This document shows, piece by piece, positions 8,629-16,934 of a DNA stretch of 64,000 nucleotides. A program made the position numbers and the translations under genes. Source of the DNA: Chryseobacterium phocaeense (GTDB lineage: Bacteria; Bacteroidota; Bacteroidia; Flavobacteriales; Weeksellaceae); NCBI RefSeq assembly GCF_900169075.1, contig NZ_LT827014.1:992001-1056000 (forward strand), written 5' to 3'. Below the pieces are notes generated by a model. The model saw only the letters and a list, made by a program, of their open reading frames with translations. It had not been told where the DNA came from and searched no databases. Numbering within the stretch: position 1 is the stretch's first letter; each line of letters begins with the position of its first letter.

Positions 8629-10332
8629 GAATTTCACGTCCTTTATATTCAGATAATGCGTTACATTTCCTTTCCAGTGATTTTCTTCGAGGGTAAAAGC
8701 AAGGTCAAAATTTTTATTTTTAAAATCTTCTGCGTGCTGTCCCAGTTTAAAACCTACACATTCGATGTTTCTACCTGTGGATTCCTGTTTGATATAAAAC
8801 TTGAGGTGATTATTGTCTTTCCCCATCGTTTTGACATAACCGGATAATTTCTGGTTGGTAAGCGTAAGGATAGGCTTCATATTGTGAGGACCGAAGGGAG
8901 CCAGTTTCCTGTGGAAATTAATAAATTCCCTGTTGATCTCCTCAACTTTAATCTCGGAATCAATCGTTACGGAAGGTTCCTGCTGATGCTCTTTGATTCT
9001 TTCGGAAACTATTTTTTCAAATTTTATTTTAAAGGCTTCAAACTTGTCTTTTTCCATGGAAAGCCCTGCAGCAGCATGATGTCCTCCAAATTTAAGGAAA
9101 AACTCAGAACACATATCAAGCGCTTCATGCACGTCAAAATCAGAGACAGAGCGGGCAGAAGCTACCATCTCACCATTATTCCCATCGGTAAATACCAGAG
9201 TGGGTTTATAATACGTTTCAATAAGTCTTGACGCCACAATACCAATCACCCCTTTATTCCATTCGGGATGGTAAACAATCGTAGAATGTTTTGTTTCCTG
9301 CTGGGATTCTATGATCTGGTTCAAAGCGGAAAGCGTGGAATTCATATCAAGTTCCCGTCTTTCATCATTAAGGTTCATGATGTCTCCAACGATCTGGTTG
9401 GCATGTTTAAGGTTGTCGGAAACCATCAGCTCCACCGCTGCTTTTCCGTGGGAAATCCTTCCGGCAGCATTGATCTTCGGGGCAATTTCAAAAACAATAT
9501 TTGAAATTTCAAAATGAGACAGCTTATCTTCAGGAATCAGTAACCGTAAACCAAGATTTCTTGTTTTCCTAAGGACCTTTAGTCCCATTTTTGCCAGAAC
9601 ACGGTTTTCGCCCGTCATGGAAACAATATCGGCGGCAATAGAAATCGCCAGCAGATCGGTAAGCTCAAATAATTCGGCTTCCGGAATTTTATAAATGGTG
9701 TTCAGGCCCTGGCAGAGTTTAAATCCTACGCCGCATCCTGAAAGTTCTTTAAAAGGATATCTGCAGTCGTTTCTTTTGGGATCCAGAACCGCTACAGCAT
9801 TAGGAATTTCTTCACCCGGAAGGTGATGGTCGCAGATAATGAAATCAATATCCAGTTCCTGCGCATAGTTGATCATATCAATGGCTTTAATACCGCAGTC
9901 TAAAGCAATGATCAGCGAAAAACCGTTTTCTTTCGCGAAATCAATTCCTTCGGTGGAAATTCCATAGCCTTCGGAATTTCTGTCCGGGATATAATAATCC
10001 AGGTATTTCTTCTCAACAATTTTACTGAGGTACAAATACATTAGCGCAACCGCCGTAGTTCCGTCTACGTCATAATCGCCATAAACCAGTATTTTTTCTC
10101 CGTTTTCAATAGCATTGGCAATGCGCTCTACAGCTTTCTGCATATCTGCCATCAGGAACGGATTGTGGATGTCATTAAGATTGGGCTTGAAGAATTCTCT
10201 GGCCTTTTGATAATTGTCAATTCCCCTTAGAACGAGGAGTTTAGATTCAAAAGTACCAAAACCAAGTGACGAACTTAATCTGTCCACAACTTCCTCATCG
10301 GGTTCGGGCTTGTAAATCCATTTCTGACTCAT
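8620..10332 (-). CDS. recJ: Single-stranded-DNA-specific exonuclease RecJ
   Basis: The 570-residue protein carries the DHH phosphoesterase motifs of RecJ, a 5'-3' single-strand exonuclease used in recombination and mismatch repair: DYDVDG at about residues 86-91, LDCGIK near 145, CDHHLPG near 167, and the DHHA1 motif FGGHHAAAG near 430, followed by a C-terminal OB-like domain. Length is normal. A TATTTTTG box read on the minus strand (10344-10337) lies only a few bases before the ATG, so either the transcript is nearly leaderless or translation starts slightly further in. Confidence 0.95.
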   Translation of the reverse strand: MSQKWIYKPEPDEEVVDRLSSSLGFGTFESKLLVLRGIDNYQKAREFFKPNLNDIHNPFLMADMQKAVERIANAIENGEKILVYGDYDVDGTTAVALMYLYLSKIVEKKYLDYYIPDRNSEGYGISTEGIDFAKENGFSLIIALDCGIKAIDMINYAQELDIDFIICDHHLPGEEIPNAVAVLDPKRNDCRYPFKELSGCGVGFKLCQGLNTIYKIPEAELFELTDLLAISIAADIVSMTGENRVLAKMGLKVLRKTRNLGLRLLIPEDKLSHFEISNIVFEIAPKINAAGRISHGKAAVELMVSDNLKHANQIVGDIMNLNDERRELDMNSTLSALNQIIESQQETKHSTIVYHPEWNKGVIGIVASRLIETYYKPTLVFTDGNNGEMVASARSVSDFDVHEALDMCSEFFLKFGGHHAAAGLSMEKDKFEAFKIKFEKIVSERIKEHQQEPSVTIDSEIKVEEINREFINFHRKLAPFGPHNMKPILTLTNQKLSGYVKTMGKDNNHLKFYIKQESTGRNIECVGFKLGQHAEDFKNKNFDLAFTLEENHWKGNVTHYLNIKDVKFRD

Positions 10333-10412
10333 TTCACAAAAATAAGGAAAAAAAACAGCATTTTGAAATGAATATGGATGAAGTTGACTTACTGAATGTT
10401 AAAAAAAATATC

Positions 10413-10420
10413 TATCTTCG
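10413..10420 (+). promoter_or_regulatory. Probable -7 promoter box of the M48 peptidase gene
   Basis: TATCTTCG differs from TAnnTTTG at one position and sits 20 bp before the preferred start codon at 10441. It would lie inside the reading frame if the upstream ATG at 10396 were used, which argues for the shorter protein. Confidence 0.45.
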
Positions 10421-10440
10421 CGGTCCAAATTGAAATAAAT

Positions 10441-11253
10441 ATGAAAAAAATGACTATCTGCCTTTTATTTTTAGGCGCACTGAATGCTGTATCAGCACAG
10501 AAAATTAATCTTGGAAAAGCTGCCGGCGTTGTTTCAAAAGGAGCAAAAGCCCTTACTTTTACCAACGAAGATGCCATTAAACTGTCAAAGGAATCTGTTG
10601 ACTGGATGGATAAGAACAATCCGGTGGCAGGGCCAAAAGATCCTTACACAGTAAGACTGAACAAACTTTTCGGAAAACACAAATCCCAGGATGGGCTTGC
10701 GTTGAACTATAAAGTTTACAAAGTGAAAGATATTAATGCTTTTGCCTGTGCAGACGGAAGTGTTCGTGTATTTTCTTCGTTGATGGATATCATGACGGAT
10801 GACGAAATACTGGCAGTTATCGGGCATGAGATCGGGCACGTGAAAAATCAGGATACAAAAGATGCTATGAAGGCGGCTTATATGAAGGCGGCGGCGTTAG
10901 ATGCGGCTTCATCCGCGTCTGGAACTGTAGCGGCTTTAAATGACAGCCAGGTGGGTAAAATGGCCAATGCCTTCTTAGATGCTTCACATAGCAAAAAGCA
11001 GGAATCTGAAGCGGATACGTATTCTTATGATTTCATGAAAGCCAATAATTATAATGTAGTGGGTGCCTATTCTGCATTTAAGAAATTAGCTTTGCTTTCA
11101 GAAGGAAGTACACAAACTGGCTTTGAAAAAATGTTCAACTCTCACCCAGACAGCGAGAAAAGAGCTCAGGCGATCAAAAAGAGAGCAGAAAAAGACGGTT
11201 TATGGAAAGATCCGGGAACCATTGCTATTCCTAAGACGAAACTTACCAAATAA
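10441..11253 (+). CDS. M48-family zinc metallopeptidase, secreted
   Basis: From the ATG at 10441 the protein has 270 residues and begins with a clean signal peptide (MKKMTICLLFLGALNAVSAQ). The zinc motif HEIGH is at residues 129-133 and the third ligand is in ESEAD at about 190, as in Oma1/BepA/LoiP-type M48 peptidases of the periplasm. An in-frame ATG at 10396 would add 15 residues ahead of the signal peptide and overlap the likely promoter, so I rejected it. The likely role is envelope protein quality control; substrates are unknown. Confidence 0.88.
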   Translation: MKKMTICLLFLGALNAVSAQKINLGKAAGVVSKGAKALTFTNEDAIKLSKESVDWMDKNNPVAGPKDPYTVRLNKLFGKHKSQDGLALNYKVYKVKDINAFACADGSVRVFSSLMDIMTDDEILAVIGHEIGHVKNQDTKDAMKAAYMKAAALDAASSASGTVAALNDSQVGKMANAFLDASHSKKQESEADTYSYDFMKANNYNVVGAYSAFKKLALLSEGSTQTGFEKMFNSHPDSEKRAQAIKKRAEKDGLWKDPGTIAIPKTKLTK

Positions 11254-11273
11254 TATCGTTTCACTTAAAAATA

Positions 11274-11305
11274 AAAATTCCTCAAAGTTGTCTTTGAGGA
11301 ATTTT
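11274..11305. terminator. Bidirectional intrinsic terminator
   Basis: A perfect 14-bp stem (AAAATTCCTCAAAG / CTTTGAGGAATTTT) with a TTGT loop lies between the convergent M48 peptidase and ABC-F genes, with T runs on both strands. Confidence 0.85.
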
Positions 11306-11334
11306 CTTTATAAGATTGAATGTTGCCTTAAAAA

Positions 11335-12957
11335 TTAAGCGTACATTTTTTCTTTCAGTTCTTTTACTTTTTTATCAGCAAGATATTCGTCGTAAGTCAT
11401 TTCTCTGTCGATGATTCCTGTTGGAGTCAGCTCAATGATTCTGTTACAGACTGTCTGAAGCATCTCGTGGTCATGGGAAGCCAATAAAAGATTTCCTTTG
11501 AAGTTTGACAATGAGTTGTTCAAAGTAGTGATACTTTCAAGGTCTAAGTGGTTGGTAGGTTCATCCAACAGTAAAACATTAGCTTTCTGAAGCATCATTC
11601 TACTGAACATACATCTCATTTTTTCACCCCCTGAAAGTACTTTACATGATTTCAACGCTTCATCACCGGAGAAAAGCATTCTTCCTAAGAAACCTCTTAC
11701 GAATTCTTCGTGACGCTCTTCATCGTTTTTGGTGAATTGTCTTAACCAGTCAACAAGGCTTAGATCTTCCTGGAAGAAATTGGTGTTATCCAAAGGCATG
11801 TGAGATTGGTTGGTGGTAACTCCCCACGCTACTGTTCCCTTATCCGCCTGCACATTTCCGGCAAGAATTTCAAAGAACTCTGTAATTGCTAAAGAGTTTT
11901 TGGAAAGTACGGCTACTTTATCTCCTTTTTTAAGATTTAAATCAATGTTAGAGAACAATAATTCCCCGTCTTTTGTTTTTTCAAGACCTTTTACATCCAG
12001 AATCTGATCTCCCGCCTCTCTTTCCATTTCGAAAATAATGGCAGGATATCTTCTTGAAGAAGGCTTAATATCATCGATGTTTAGTTTATCGATCATTTTC
12101 TTTCTGGCTGTAGCCTGTTTTGCTTTCGCAACGTTGGAGCTGAATCTCGCGATAAAGTCCTGAAGTTCTTTCTTCTTTTCTTCCGCTTTTTTATTAGCCT
12201 GAGCTCTTTGTCTTGTCGCTAACTGGGAAGCCTGGTACCAGAAAGAGTAGTTACCGGTGTAAAGGTTAAGTTTAGCATAATCAAGGTCTCCGATATGCGT
12301 ACAAACCGTATCCAGGAAGTGACGGTCGTGAGATACAACGATTACCGTGTTTTCATAGTCTGCAAGGAAATCTTCTAACCAGGAGATCGTTTCGATATCC
12401 AGGTCATTCGTAGGTTCATCCAGGATCAGTACATCCGGATTTCCGAAAAGAGCCTGAGCCAATAGAACCTTTACTTTGTCCTTGTTCTCAAGTTCACTCA
12501 TCATCTGCCAGTGCATATCATCTTTGATCCCTACGTTGGAAAGCATGGTCTGTGCATCTGATTCAGCAGTCCATCCTCCCATTTCGTCATAGATCACACC
12601 CAGTTCACCCGCTTTGATTCCGTCTTCATCAGAAAAGTCTTCTTTAGCGTATAAAGAATCCATTTCTTCTTTTATTTCAAATAATTTCTTGTTTCCTCTT
12701 AAAACAGCCTCAAGAACAGTATATTGATCATAAGCAAAGTGATCCTGCTCCAATACTGACATTCTTTTCCCCGGCTCCAAAGATACATGCCCTGTAGTAG
12801 GATCCTGCTTTCCCGTTAATATTTTAAGAAATGTAGATTTCCCCGCACCGTTTGCTCCGATAATCCCGTAGCAGTTTCCTTTGGTAAACATAATATTTAC
12901 CTCGTCAAAAAGAACTCTTTTCCCGAATTGTAAAGATAAGTTAGATACTGTTAACAT
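11335..12957 (-). CDS. ABC-F family ATPase, YbiT-like, one ATP site degenerate
   Basis: The 540-residue protein has two ABC domains joined by a basic helical linker (about residues 245-300) and no membrane segment, as in ABC-F translation factors acting at the ribosomal E site. Domain 1 has an intact Walker A (GANGAGKS, 34-41) and Walker B (LILDEPTND, about 178-186), but its signature region reads SELENKDKVK instead of LSGGQ. Domain 2 has an intact signature (LSGGEKMR) and Walker B, but its Walker A is replaced by LSKNSLAIT (351-359). One composite ATP site is therefore complete and the other degenerate. Assignment to the YbiT branch rests on domain 1 and overall length. Confidence 0.9.
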   Translation of the reverse strand: MLTVSNLSLQFGKRVLFDEVNIMFTKGNCYGIIGANGAGKSTFLKILTGKQDPTTGHVSLEPGKRMSVLEQDHFAYDQYTVLEAVLRGNKKLFEIKEEMDSLYAKEDFSDEDGIKAGELGVIYDEMGGWTAESDAQTMLSNVGIKDDMHWQMMSELENKDKVKVLLAQALFGNPDVLILDEPTNDLDIETISWLEDFLADYENTVIVVSHDRHFLDTVCTHIGDLDYAKLNLYTGNYSFWYQASQLATRQRAQANKKAEEKKKELQDFIARFSSNVAKAKQATARKKMIDKLNIDDIKPSSRRYPAIIFEMEREAGDQILDVKGLEKTKDGELLFSNIDLNLKKGDKVAVLSKNSLAITEFFEILAGNVQADKGTVAWGVTTNQSHMPLDNTNFFQEDLSLVDWLRQFTKNDEERHEEFVRGFLGRMLFSGDEALKSCKVLSGGEKMRCMFSRMMLQKANVLLLDEPTNHLDLESITTLNNSLSNFKGNLLLASHDHEMLQTVCNRIIELTPTGIIDREMTYDEYLADKKVKELKEKMYA

Positions 12958-13078
12958 ATAGTTTTGTAAATTTGGCGCAAAAATACGAAAAGAATTTGGG
13001 TATTTCGTAATAATGTAATAGTCAAGTTTTTAAATATAAGGTATTTTTTCTATATTTCATTAATGAAATAATAGACCA

Positions 13079-13124
13079 GAGTCCCGAAGGGACGATTTAA
13101 TAATGAATTGGGTATAACCCAATC
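13079..13124 (+). repeat. Two-hairpin intergenic repeat, copy A (before smpB)
   Basis: Hairpin 1 is GTCCC-GAA-GGGAC at 13081-13093, followed by GATTTA. Hairpin 2 is TTGGGT-ATA-ACCCAA centred at 13115. It has the same layout as copies at 23.1, 31.7 and 33.0 kb. All four lie in gaps 5' of a plus-strand gene and in the same orientation. Confidence 0.75.
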
Positions 13125-13173
13125 AACATAATCACGTCATATAATATATCACGGTAATCACGAATTATTTACA

Positions 13174-13632
13174 ATGAAGATCGAAAAAACAGTCAATATA
13201 TTAAACAGAAGAGCCCGTTTTGAATATGAAATCCTTGAAGAATTTGAAGCCGGGATGGTTTTAACAGGTACCGAAATAAAATCTTTACGTTCTTCCAAAG
13301 CATCCATCACAGAATCCTTCTGTCAGTTTATTGATGGGGAATTATACATTATCAACATGATGATTGATGAGTATAAACTGGGAACTTTTTACAACCACAA
13401 AACAAAAAGGGAACGAAAATTGCTGTTGCACAAAAAAGAATTGCAGAAACTTGAAAAAAAGTTAAAGGATGCAGGGAATACGATTATACCTCTTAAATTG
13501 TATATCACAGACAAGGGTAAAGCAAAGGTGCTGATTGCGCTTGGTAGAGGGAAAAAACTCTTTGATAAAAGGGAAGCGATTAAAGATAGAGAAAATAAAC
13601 GTAACCTGGACAGAATATTAAAGAAAAGTTAA
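13174..13632 (+). CDS. smpB: SsrA-binding protein SmpB
   Basis: The 152-residue protein is SmpB, which binds tmRNA and delivers it to stalled ribosomes. Diagnostic features are NRRARFEYEI near residue 10, the GTEIKSLR motif around 32-39, ARGKK-like RGKKLFDKREAIKDR near 130-142 and a basic C-terminal tail ending in KKS. Length is typical. It is preceded by a two-hairpin repeat element and followed closely by the ompA-type gene, which has its own promoter. Confidence 0.95.
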   Translation: MKIEKTVNILNRRARFEYEILEEFEAGMVLTGTEIKSLRSSKASITESFCQFIDGELYIINMMIDEYKLGTFYNHKTKRERKLLLHKKELQKLEKKLKDAGNTIIPLKLYITDKGKAKVLIALGRGKKLFDKREAIKDRENKRNLDRILKKS

Positions 13633-13648
13633 AAATCATTCAAAAAAC

Positions 13649-13680
13649 TTTGTATATAAAGAAAAATTATATTTATTTTG
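13649..13680 (+). promoter_or_regulatory. Promoter of the OmpA-type gene
   Basis: TTTG (13649-13652) is followed after 21 bp by TATTTTG (13674-13680), one base short of the Bacteroidota -7 consensus. The spacing is as expected, and transcription would start about 25 bp upstream of the ATG. Confidence 0.6.
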
Positions 13681-13709
13681 CATTATCAATTATTTAATCA
13701 TTTAATTCT

Positions 13710-15218
13710 ATGAAAAATCTAAAATTAGGAATTTCAGCATTGGCGCTTACGGTTGCCTCTACTGTGTTCGCTCAGACTACCAACAATCCGTGGTTGATCG
13801 GGGTTGGTGCTCATGCGGAAAACCACACAGCACAGAGAGATAACTTCAGTAATACGCTTTCTGCAAAAAATTTAACGAAGAATATGTTCAATATGAACAA
13901 CTTCTCTATTACGCCTCCATTATCTAAGTTAACAGTTGCTAGAAACATCGGTAAAGGTTTAGTTATCGACTGGCAGACTACAGTAGGTAATGTAGACAAC
14001 AAAAGATTCAACATGGGAAAAGAATTTTTCCTAATGACGGGTATTGGTTTCCAGGCTAAAGCAGCTGGTCTTTTATGGAATGAAGAATCTTGGTTCGATC
14101 CATATTTAAGAGTTGGTGCTAACTACCTAAGACATGATTATACTGCTCTTACTTTCCCAAGAGGAAGTTTCATTAACGGTAATCCAACTGGAGAAATGAT
14201 TTCTAATGGTGATGGTGGTAACGAAAATGGTAAGGCTAATCACTTTGCTGTTGCTGCTGGTGCTGGTGTTAACTTCTGGGTAACTAAGAACTTCGGTCTT
14301 GGTGTTCAGGGTGACTATGTAACAACTCCAGGTGATAAATCTACAGTTGCTAACTTCTGGCAAGCTTCTGCATCCATCTTATTCAGATTTGGTAACAGAG
14401 ACAGAGATAAGGATGGTATCCTAGATAAAGATGATCTTTGCCCAGATACTCCAGGTCTACCAGAATTCCAGGGATGTCCTGATACAGACGGTGACGGAGT
14501 TCCAGATAAAGACGATCAATGTCCAGAAGTAGCTGGTCCGGTTGAAAACAACGGTTGTCCTTGGCCAGATACAGACGGTGACGGTGTTATCGATAAAGAT
14601 GATGCTTGTCCTTCAGTAGCAGGTCCTGCAGAAAACAAAGGTTGTCCTTGGCCAGATACAGACGGTGACGGAATCCTAGATAAAGATGACGCTTGTCCTA
14701 CTGTTCCAGGTCTTCCAGAGTACAACGGATGTCCTAAACCAGCAAAAGTGAAAGAAGAAGAAATTCAGACTCAAGTTAACAGTATCTTCTTTGATTTCAA
14801 CAAAGCTACTATCAGACCAGAATCTAAAGGTGCTCTTGATAAAGCTGCTGATATCATTAAGAAAGAAGGAGGTAACTATCTATTAGAAGGTAGAACTGAT
14901 GCTAAGGGTGCTGAAGCTTACAACTTGAAATTATCTAGAGAAAGAGCTGCTTCTGTAGTTGCTGCTTTAGATGCTAGAGGTGTAGATGCTAATGCGCTTA
15001 AATCAATCGGTGTTGGTGAAGCTAAAGCTACAGTTTCTGAGAAAGCTTCTGATGCTGAAAGACAAGTTGACAGAAAAGTAGTTGTAAAGGCTATTGAAGA
15101 TGCTAACGAGTGGAATGCAATCGCTAAGAAAGATTACACTGATGCTCCAGTTAAGAAAGCGGTAGTTAAGAAAAAAGCTACAGCTAAGAAAAAAGCTCCG
15201 GCTAAAAAGAAAAAATAA
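13710..15218 (+). CDS. OmpA-family outer-membrane protein with thrombospondin type 3 repeats and a lysine-rich tail
   Basis: The 502-residue protein has a signal peptide (ending VFAQ, residue 22), an N-terminal beta-barrel of about 210 residues, three or four Asp-rich calcium-binding TSP3 repeats (DTDGDGVPDKDDQCP and variants, about 232-345), and an OmpA C-terminal peptidoglycan-binding domain (SIFFDFNKATIRPES, then GRTDAKG and LSRERA with the key Asp and Arg; about 355-460). The last 30 residues are a Lys/Ala-rich tail (VKKKATAKKKAPAKKKK). Codon choice is more uniform and more A/T-ending than in neighbouring genes, which suits a very abundant protein. It probably links the outer membrane to peptidoglycan. 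Confidence 0.92.
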   Translation: MKNLKLGISALALTVASTVFAQTTNNPWLIGVGAHAENHTAQRDNFSNTLSAKNLTKNMFNMNNFSITPPLSKLTVARNIGKGLVIDWQTTVGNVDNKRFNMGKEFFLMTGIGFQAKAAGLLWNEESWFDPYLRVGANYLRHDYTALTFPRGSFINGNPTGEMISNGDGGNENGKANHFAVAAGAGVNFWVTKNFGLGVQGDYVTTPGDKSTVANFWQASASILFRFGNRDRDKDGILDKDDLCPDTPGLPEFQGCPDTDGDGVPDKDDQCPEVAGPVENNGCPWPDTDGDGVIDKDDACPSVAGPAENKGCPWPDTDGDGILDKDDACPTVPGLPEYNGCPKPAKVKEEEIQTQVNSIFFDFNKATIRPESKGALDKAADIIKKEGGNYLLEGRTDAKGAEAYNLKLSRERAASVVAALDARGVDANALKSIGVGEAKATVSEKASDAERQVDRKVVVKAIEDANEWNAIAKKDYTDAPVKKAVVKKKATAKKKAPAKKKK

Positions 15219-15238
15219 TTAATTTTTCTAAATAATAA

Positions 15239-15271
15239 ATACCTCCGATGATTCGGGGGTATTTTTTTTTT
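15239..15271 (+). terminator. Intrinsic terminator after the OmpA-type gene
   Basis: The stem TACCTCCGA / TCGGGGGTA (one G-T pair) with a short loop is followed by about ten T, 20 bp after the stop codon. Confidence 0.85.
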
Positions 15272-15284
15272 GTTGACTTTTAGT

Positions 15285-15292
15285 TAATTTTG
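15285..15292 (+). promoter_or_regulatory. -7 promoter box of the YebC-family gene
   Basis: TAATTTTG matches TAnnTTTG exactly, 19 bp before the ATG at 15312 and just after the preceding terminator. No well-spaced -33 TTTG was found. Confidence 0.5.
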
Positions 15293-15311
15293 TTGAAAAT
15301 TTAAAATCAAA

Positions 15312-16052
15312 ATGGGAAGAGCATTTGAATATAGAAAAGCTTCTAAAATGGCCAGATGGGATAAAATGGCCAAAACTTTTTCTAAAATAGGTAAGGATAT
15401 CGCCTTAGCTGTAAAAGCCGGAGGAACGGATCCTGAAGCCAACCCGGCCTTAAGAAGATGCATCCAGAATGCGAAAGGGGCAAACATGCCTAAAGACAAC
15501 GTAGAAAGAGCCATCAAAAAAGCAAGCGGTGCCGATGCTGAAAACTATGAAGAAGTAACTTATGAAGGATACGGACAGGGTGGTGTGGCTTTCTTCGTGG
15601 AATGTACAACCAACAATACCACCAGAACCGTGGCCAACGTAAGAGCGATCTTTAATAAATTTGACGGAAACCTTGGAAAGAATGGGGAATTAGCTTTCAT
15701 CTTCGACAGAAAAGGGATCTTCAACCTGGATTTGTCTCAGATCAAAATGGACTGGGATGATTTTGAAATGGAAATGATTGATGGGGGTGCTGAAGATGTG
15801 GAAAAAGATGAAGAAGAAGTAATGATTACAACGGCCTTCGAAGATTTCGGTTCATTATCACATAAACTGGATGAATTGGGAATTGAAGCGAAAAGTGCTG
15901 AACTTCAGAGAATACCAAATAACATCAAAGACGTGAACGCAGAGCAGTTTAAAGCGAATATGAAAATGCTTGAGCGTTTTGAAGACGATGATGATGTACA
16001 GAACGTGTACCACAATATGGAGATTACAGAAGAGCTGATGAACTCACTGTAA
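15312..16052 (+). CDS. YebC/PmpR-family DNA-binding regulatory protein
   Basis: The 246-residue protein starts MGRAFEYRKASKMARWDKMAK, close to the conserved YebC N-terminus (AGHSKWAN-type region), and carries the family features GGTDPEANPALRR, AKGANMPKDNVERAIKK and YEGYGQGGVAFFVE. The family is known for transcriptional regulation; some members, such as TACO1-like proteins, act in translation of proline-rich stretches. Length is normal for the family. It is monocistronic between two promoter-bearing neighbours. Confidence 0.93.
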   Translation: MGRAFEYRKASKMARWDKMAKTFSKIGKDIALAVKAGGTDPEANPALRRCIQNAKGANMPKDNVERAIKKASGADAENYEEVTYEGYGQGGVAFFVECTTNNTTRTVANVRAIFNKFDGNLGKNGELAFIFDRKGIFNLDLSQIKMDWDDFEMEMIDGGAEDVEKDEEEVMITTAFEDFGSLSHKLDELGIEAKSAELQRIPNNIKDVNAEQFKANMKMLERFEDDDDVQNVYHNMEITEELMNSL

Positions 16053-16109
16053 AAAATAATATAGCATTCATATACAGTTAACTTTCAATTAGTTTCTTTG
16101 TATAAAACT

Positions 16110-16934
16110 ATGAAAAGAAACGTTGAATTAGTTGTCATATCGGATGTGCATTTAGGAACTTATGGATGTAAGGCTAAAGAGCTGTTGCGGTATCTTAATT
16201 CTATCCAGCCTAAAACATTAGTTTTAAACGGAGATATTATCGATATCTGGCAGTTTAAAAAGTCTTACTTCCCTAAACCTCATTTGAAGGTGATCAAGAA
16301 GATCCTTTCATTTGCGACCAAAAACACACAGGTCTATTATATTACAGGAAACCATGATGAGATGTTCCGAAAGTTTACGGACTTTGAACTGGGAAAACTG
16401 AAAGTCTGCAACAAGATCTGTCTGGATATTGACAAACAAAAGACCTGGATCTTTCACGGAGATGTTTTTGATGCCTCGGTGCAGCATTCCAAGTGGATCG
16501 CCAAACTTGGAGGAAAAGGGTATGATCTTCTGATTGCCATTAATAATATGGTCAACTGGTTTCTTGAGAAGATGGGCAGGGAGAAATATTCATTTTCCAA
16601 AAAAATCAAGAACAATGTAAAGAAAGCGGTGAAATATATCGGGGATTTTGAACTGACTGCCTCTGAGCTCGCTATCGACAATCACTATGACTATGTAATC
16701 TGCGGTCACATCCACCAGCCCCAAATTCGTGAAGTGGTCAATAAAAAAGGATCCTGTACTTATCTGAACTCCGGTGACTGGATAGAAAATCTGTCAGCTC
16801 TTGAATATCATGATAAAGAATGGAAAATTTTCTATTATGACGAGCATAAAGATTCACTTAAAGATGATGAAGCAGAAGAAATCCAGGATATGGACAGCTC
16901 AGAGCTTCTGAAAATAGTAACTAATTTTTCTTAA
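16110..16934 (+). CDS. UDP-2,3-diacylglucosamine diphosphatase-like metallophosphoesterase (LpxH-like)
   Basis: The calcineurin-like phosphoesterase carries all metal-binding motifs: SDVHLG (residues 11-16), NGDIID, GNHDE, FHGDVFD and CGHIHQPQ. The spacing and the WQFKK element after NGDIID resemble the LpxH/LpxG-like diphosphatases that make lipid X in lipid A synthesis, so I infer that role at the inner face of the inner membrane. An in-frame TTG at 16098 would add four residues but overlaps a promoter-like TTTCTTTG, so I chose the ATG at 16110. The next gene starts on the base after this stop codon, so the two are co-translated or at least co-transcribed. Confidence 0.82.
   Translation: MKRNVELVVISDVHLGTYGCKAKELLRYLNSIQPKTLVLNGDIIDIWQFKKSYFPKPHLKVIKKILSFATKNTQVYYITGNHDEMFRKFTDFELGKLKVCNKICLDIDKQKTWIFHGDVFDASVQHSKWIAKLGGKGYDLLIAINNMVNWFLEKMGREKYSFSKKIKNNVKKAVKYIGDFELTASELAIDNHYDYVICGHIHQPQIREVVNKKGSCTYLNSGDWIENLSALEYHDKEWKIFYYDEHKDSLKDDEAEEIQDMDSSELLKIVTNFS

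Noticed and set aside
10396..10440. An N-terminal extension of the M48 peptidase starting at 10396
   Set aside because: It would lie before a clean signal peptide and across a promoter-like box at 10413-10420.
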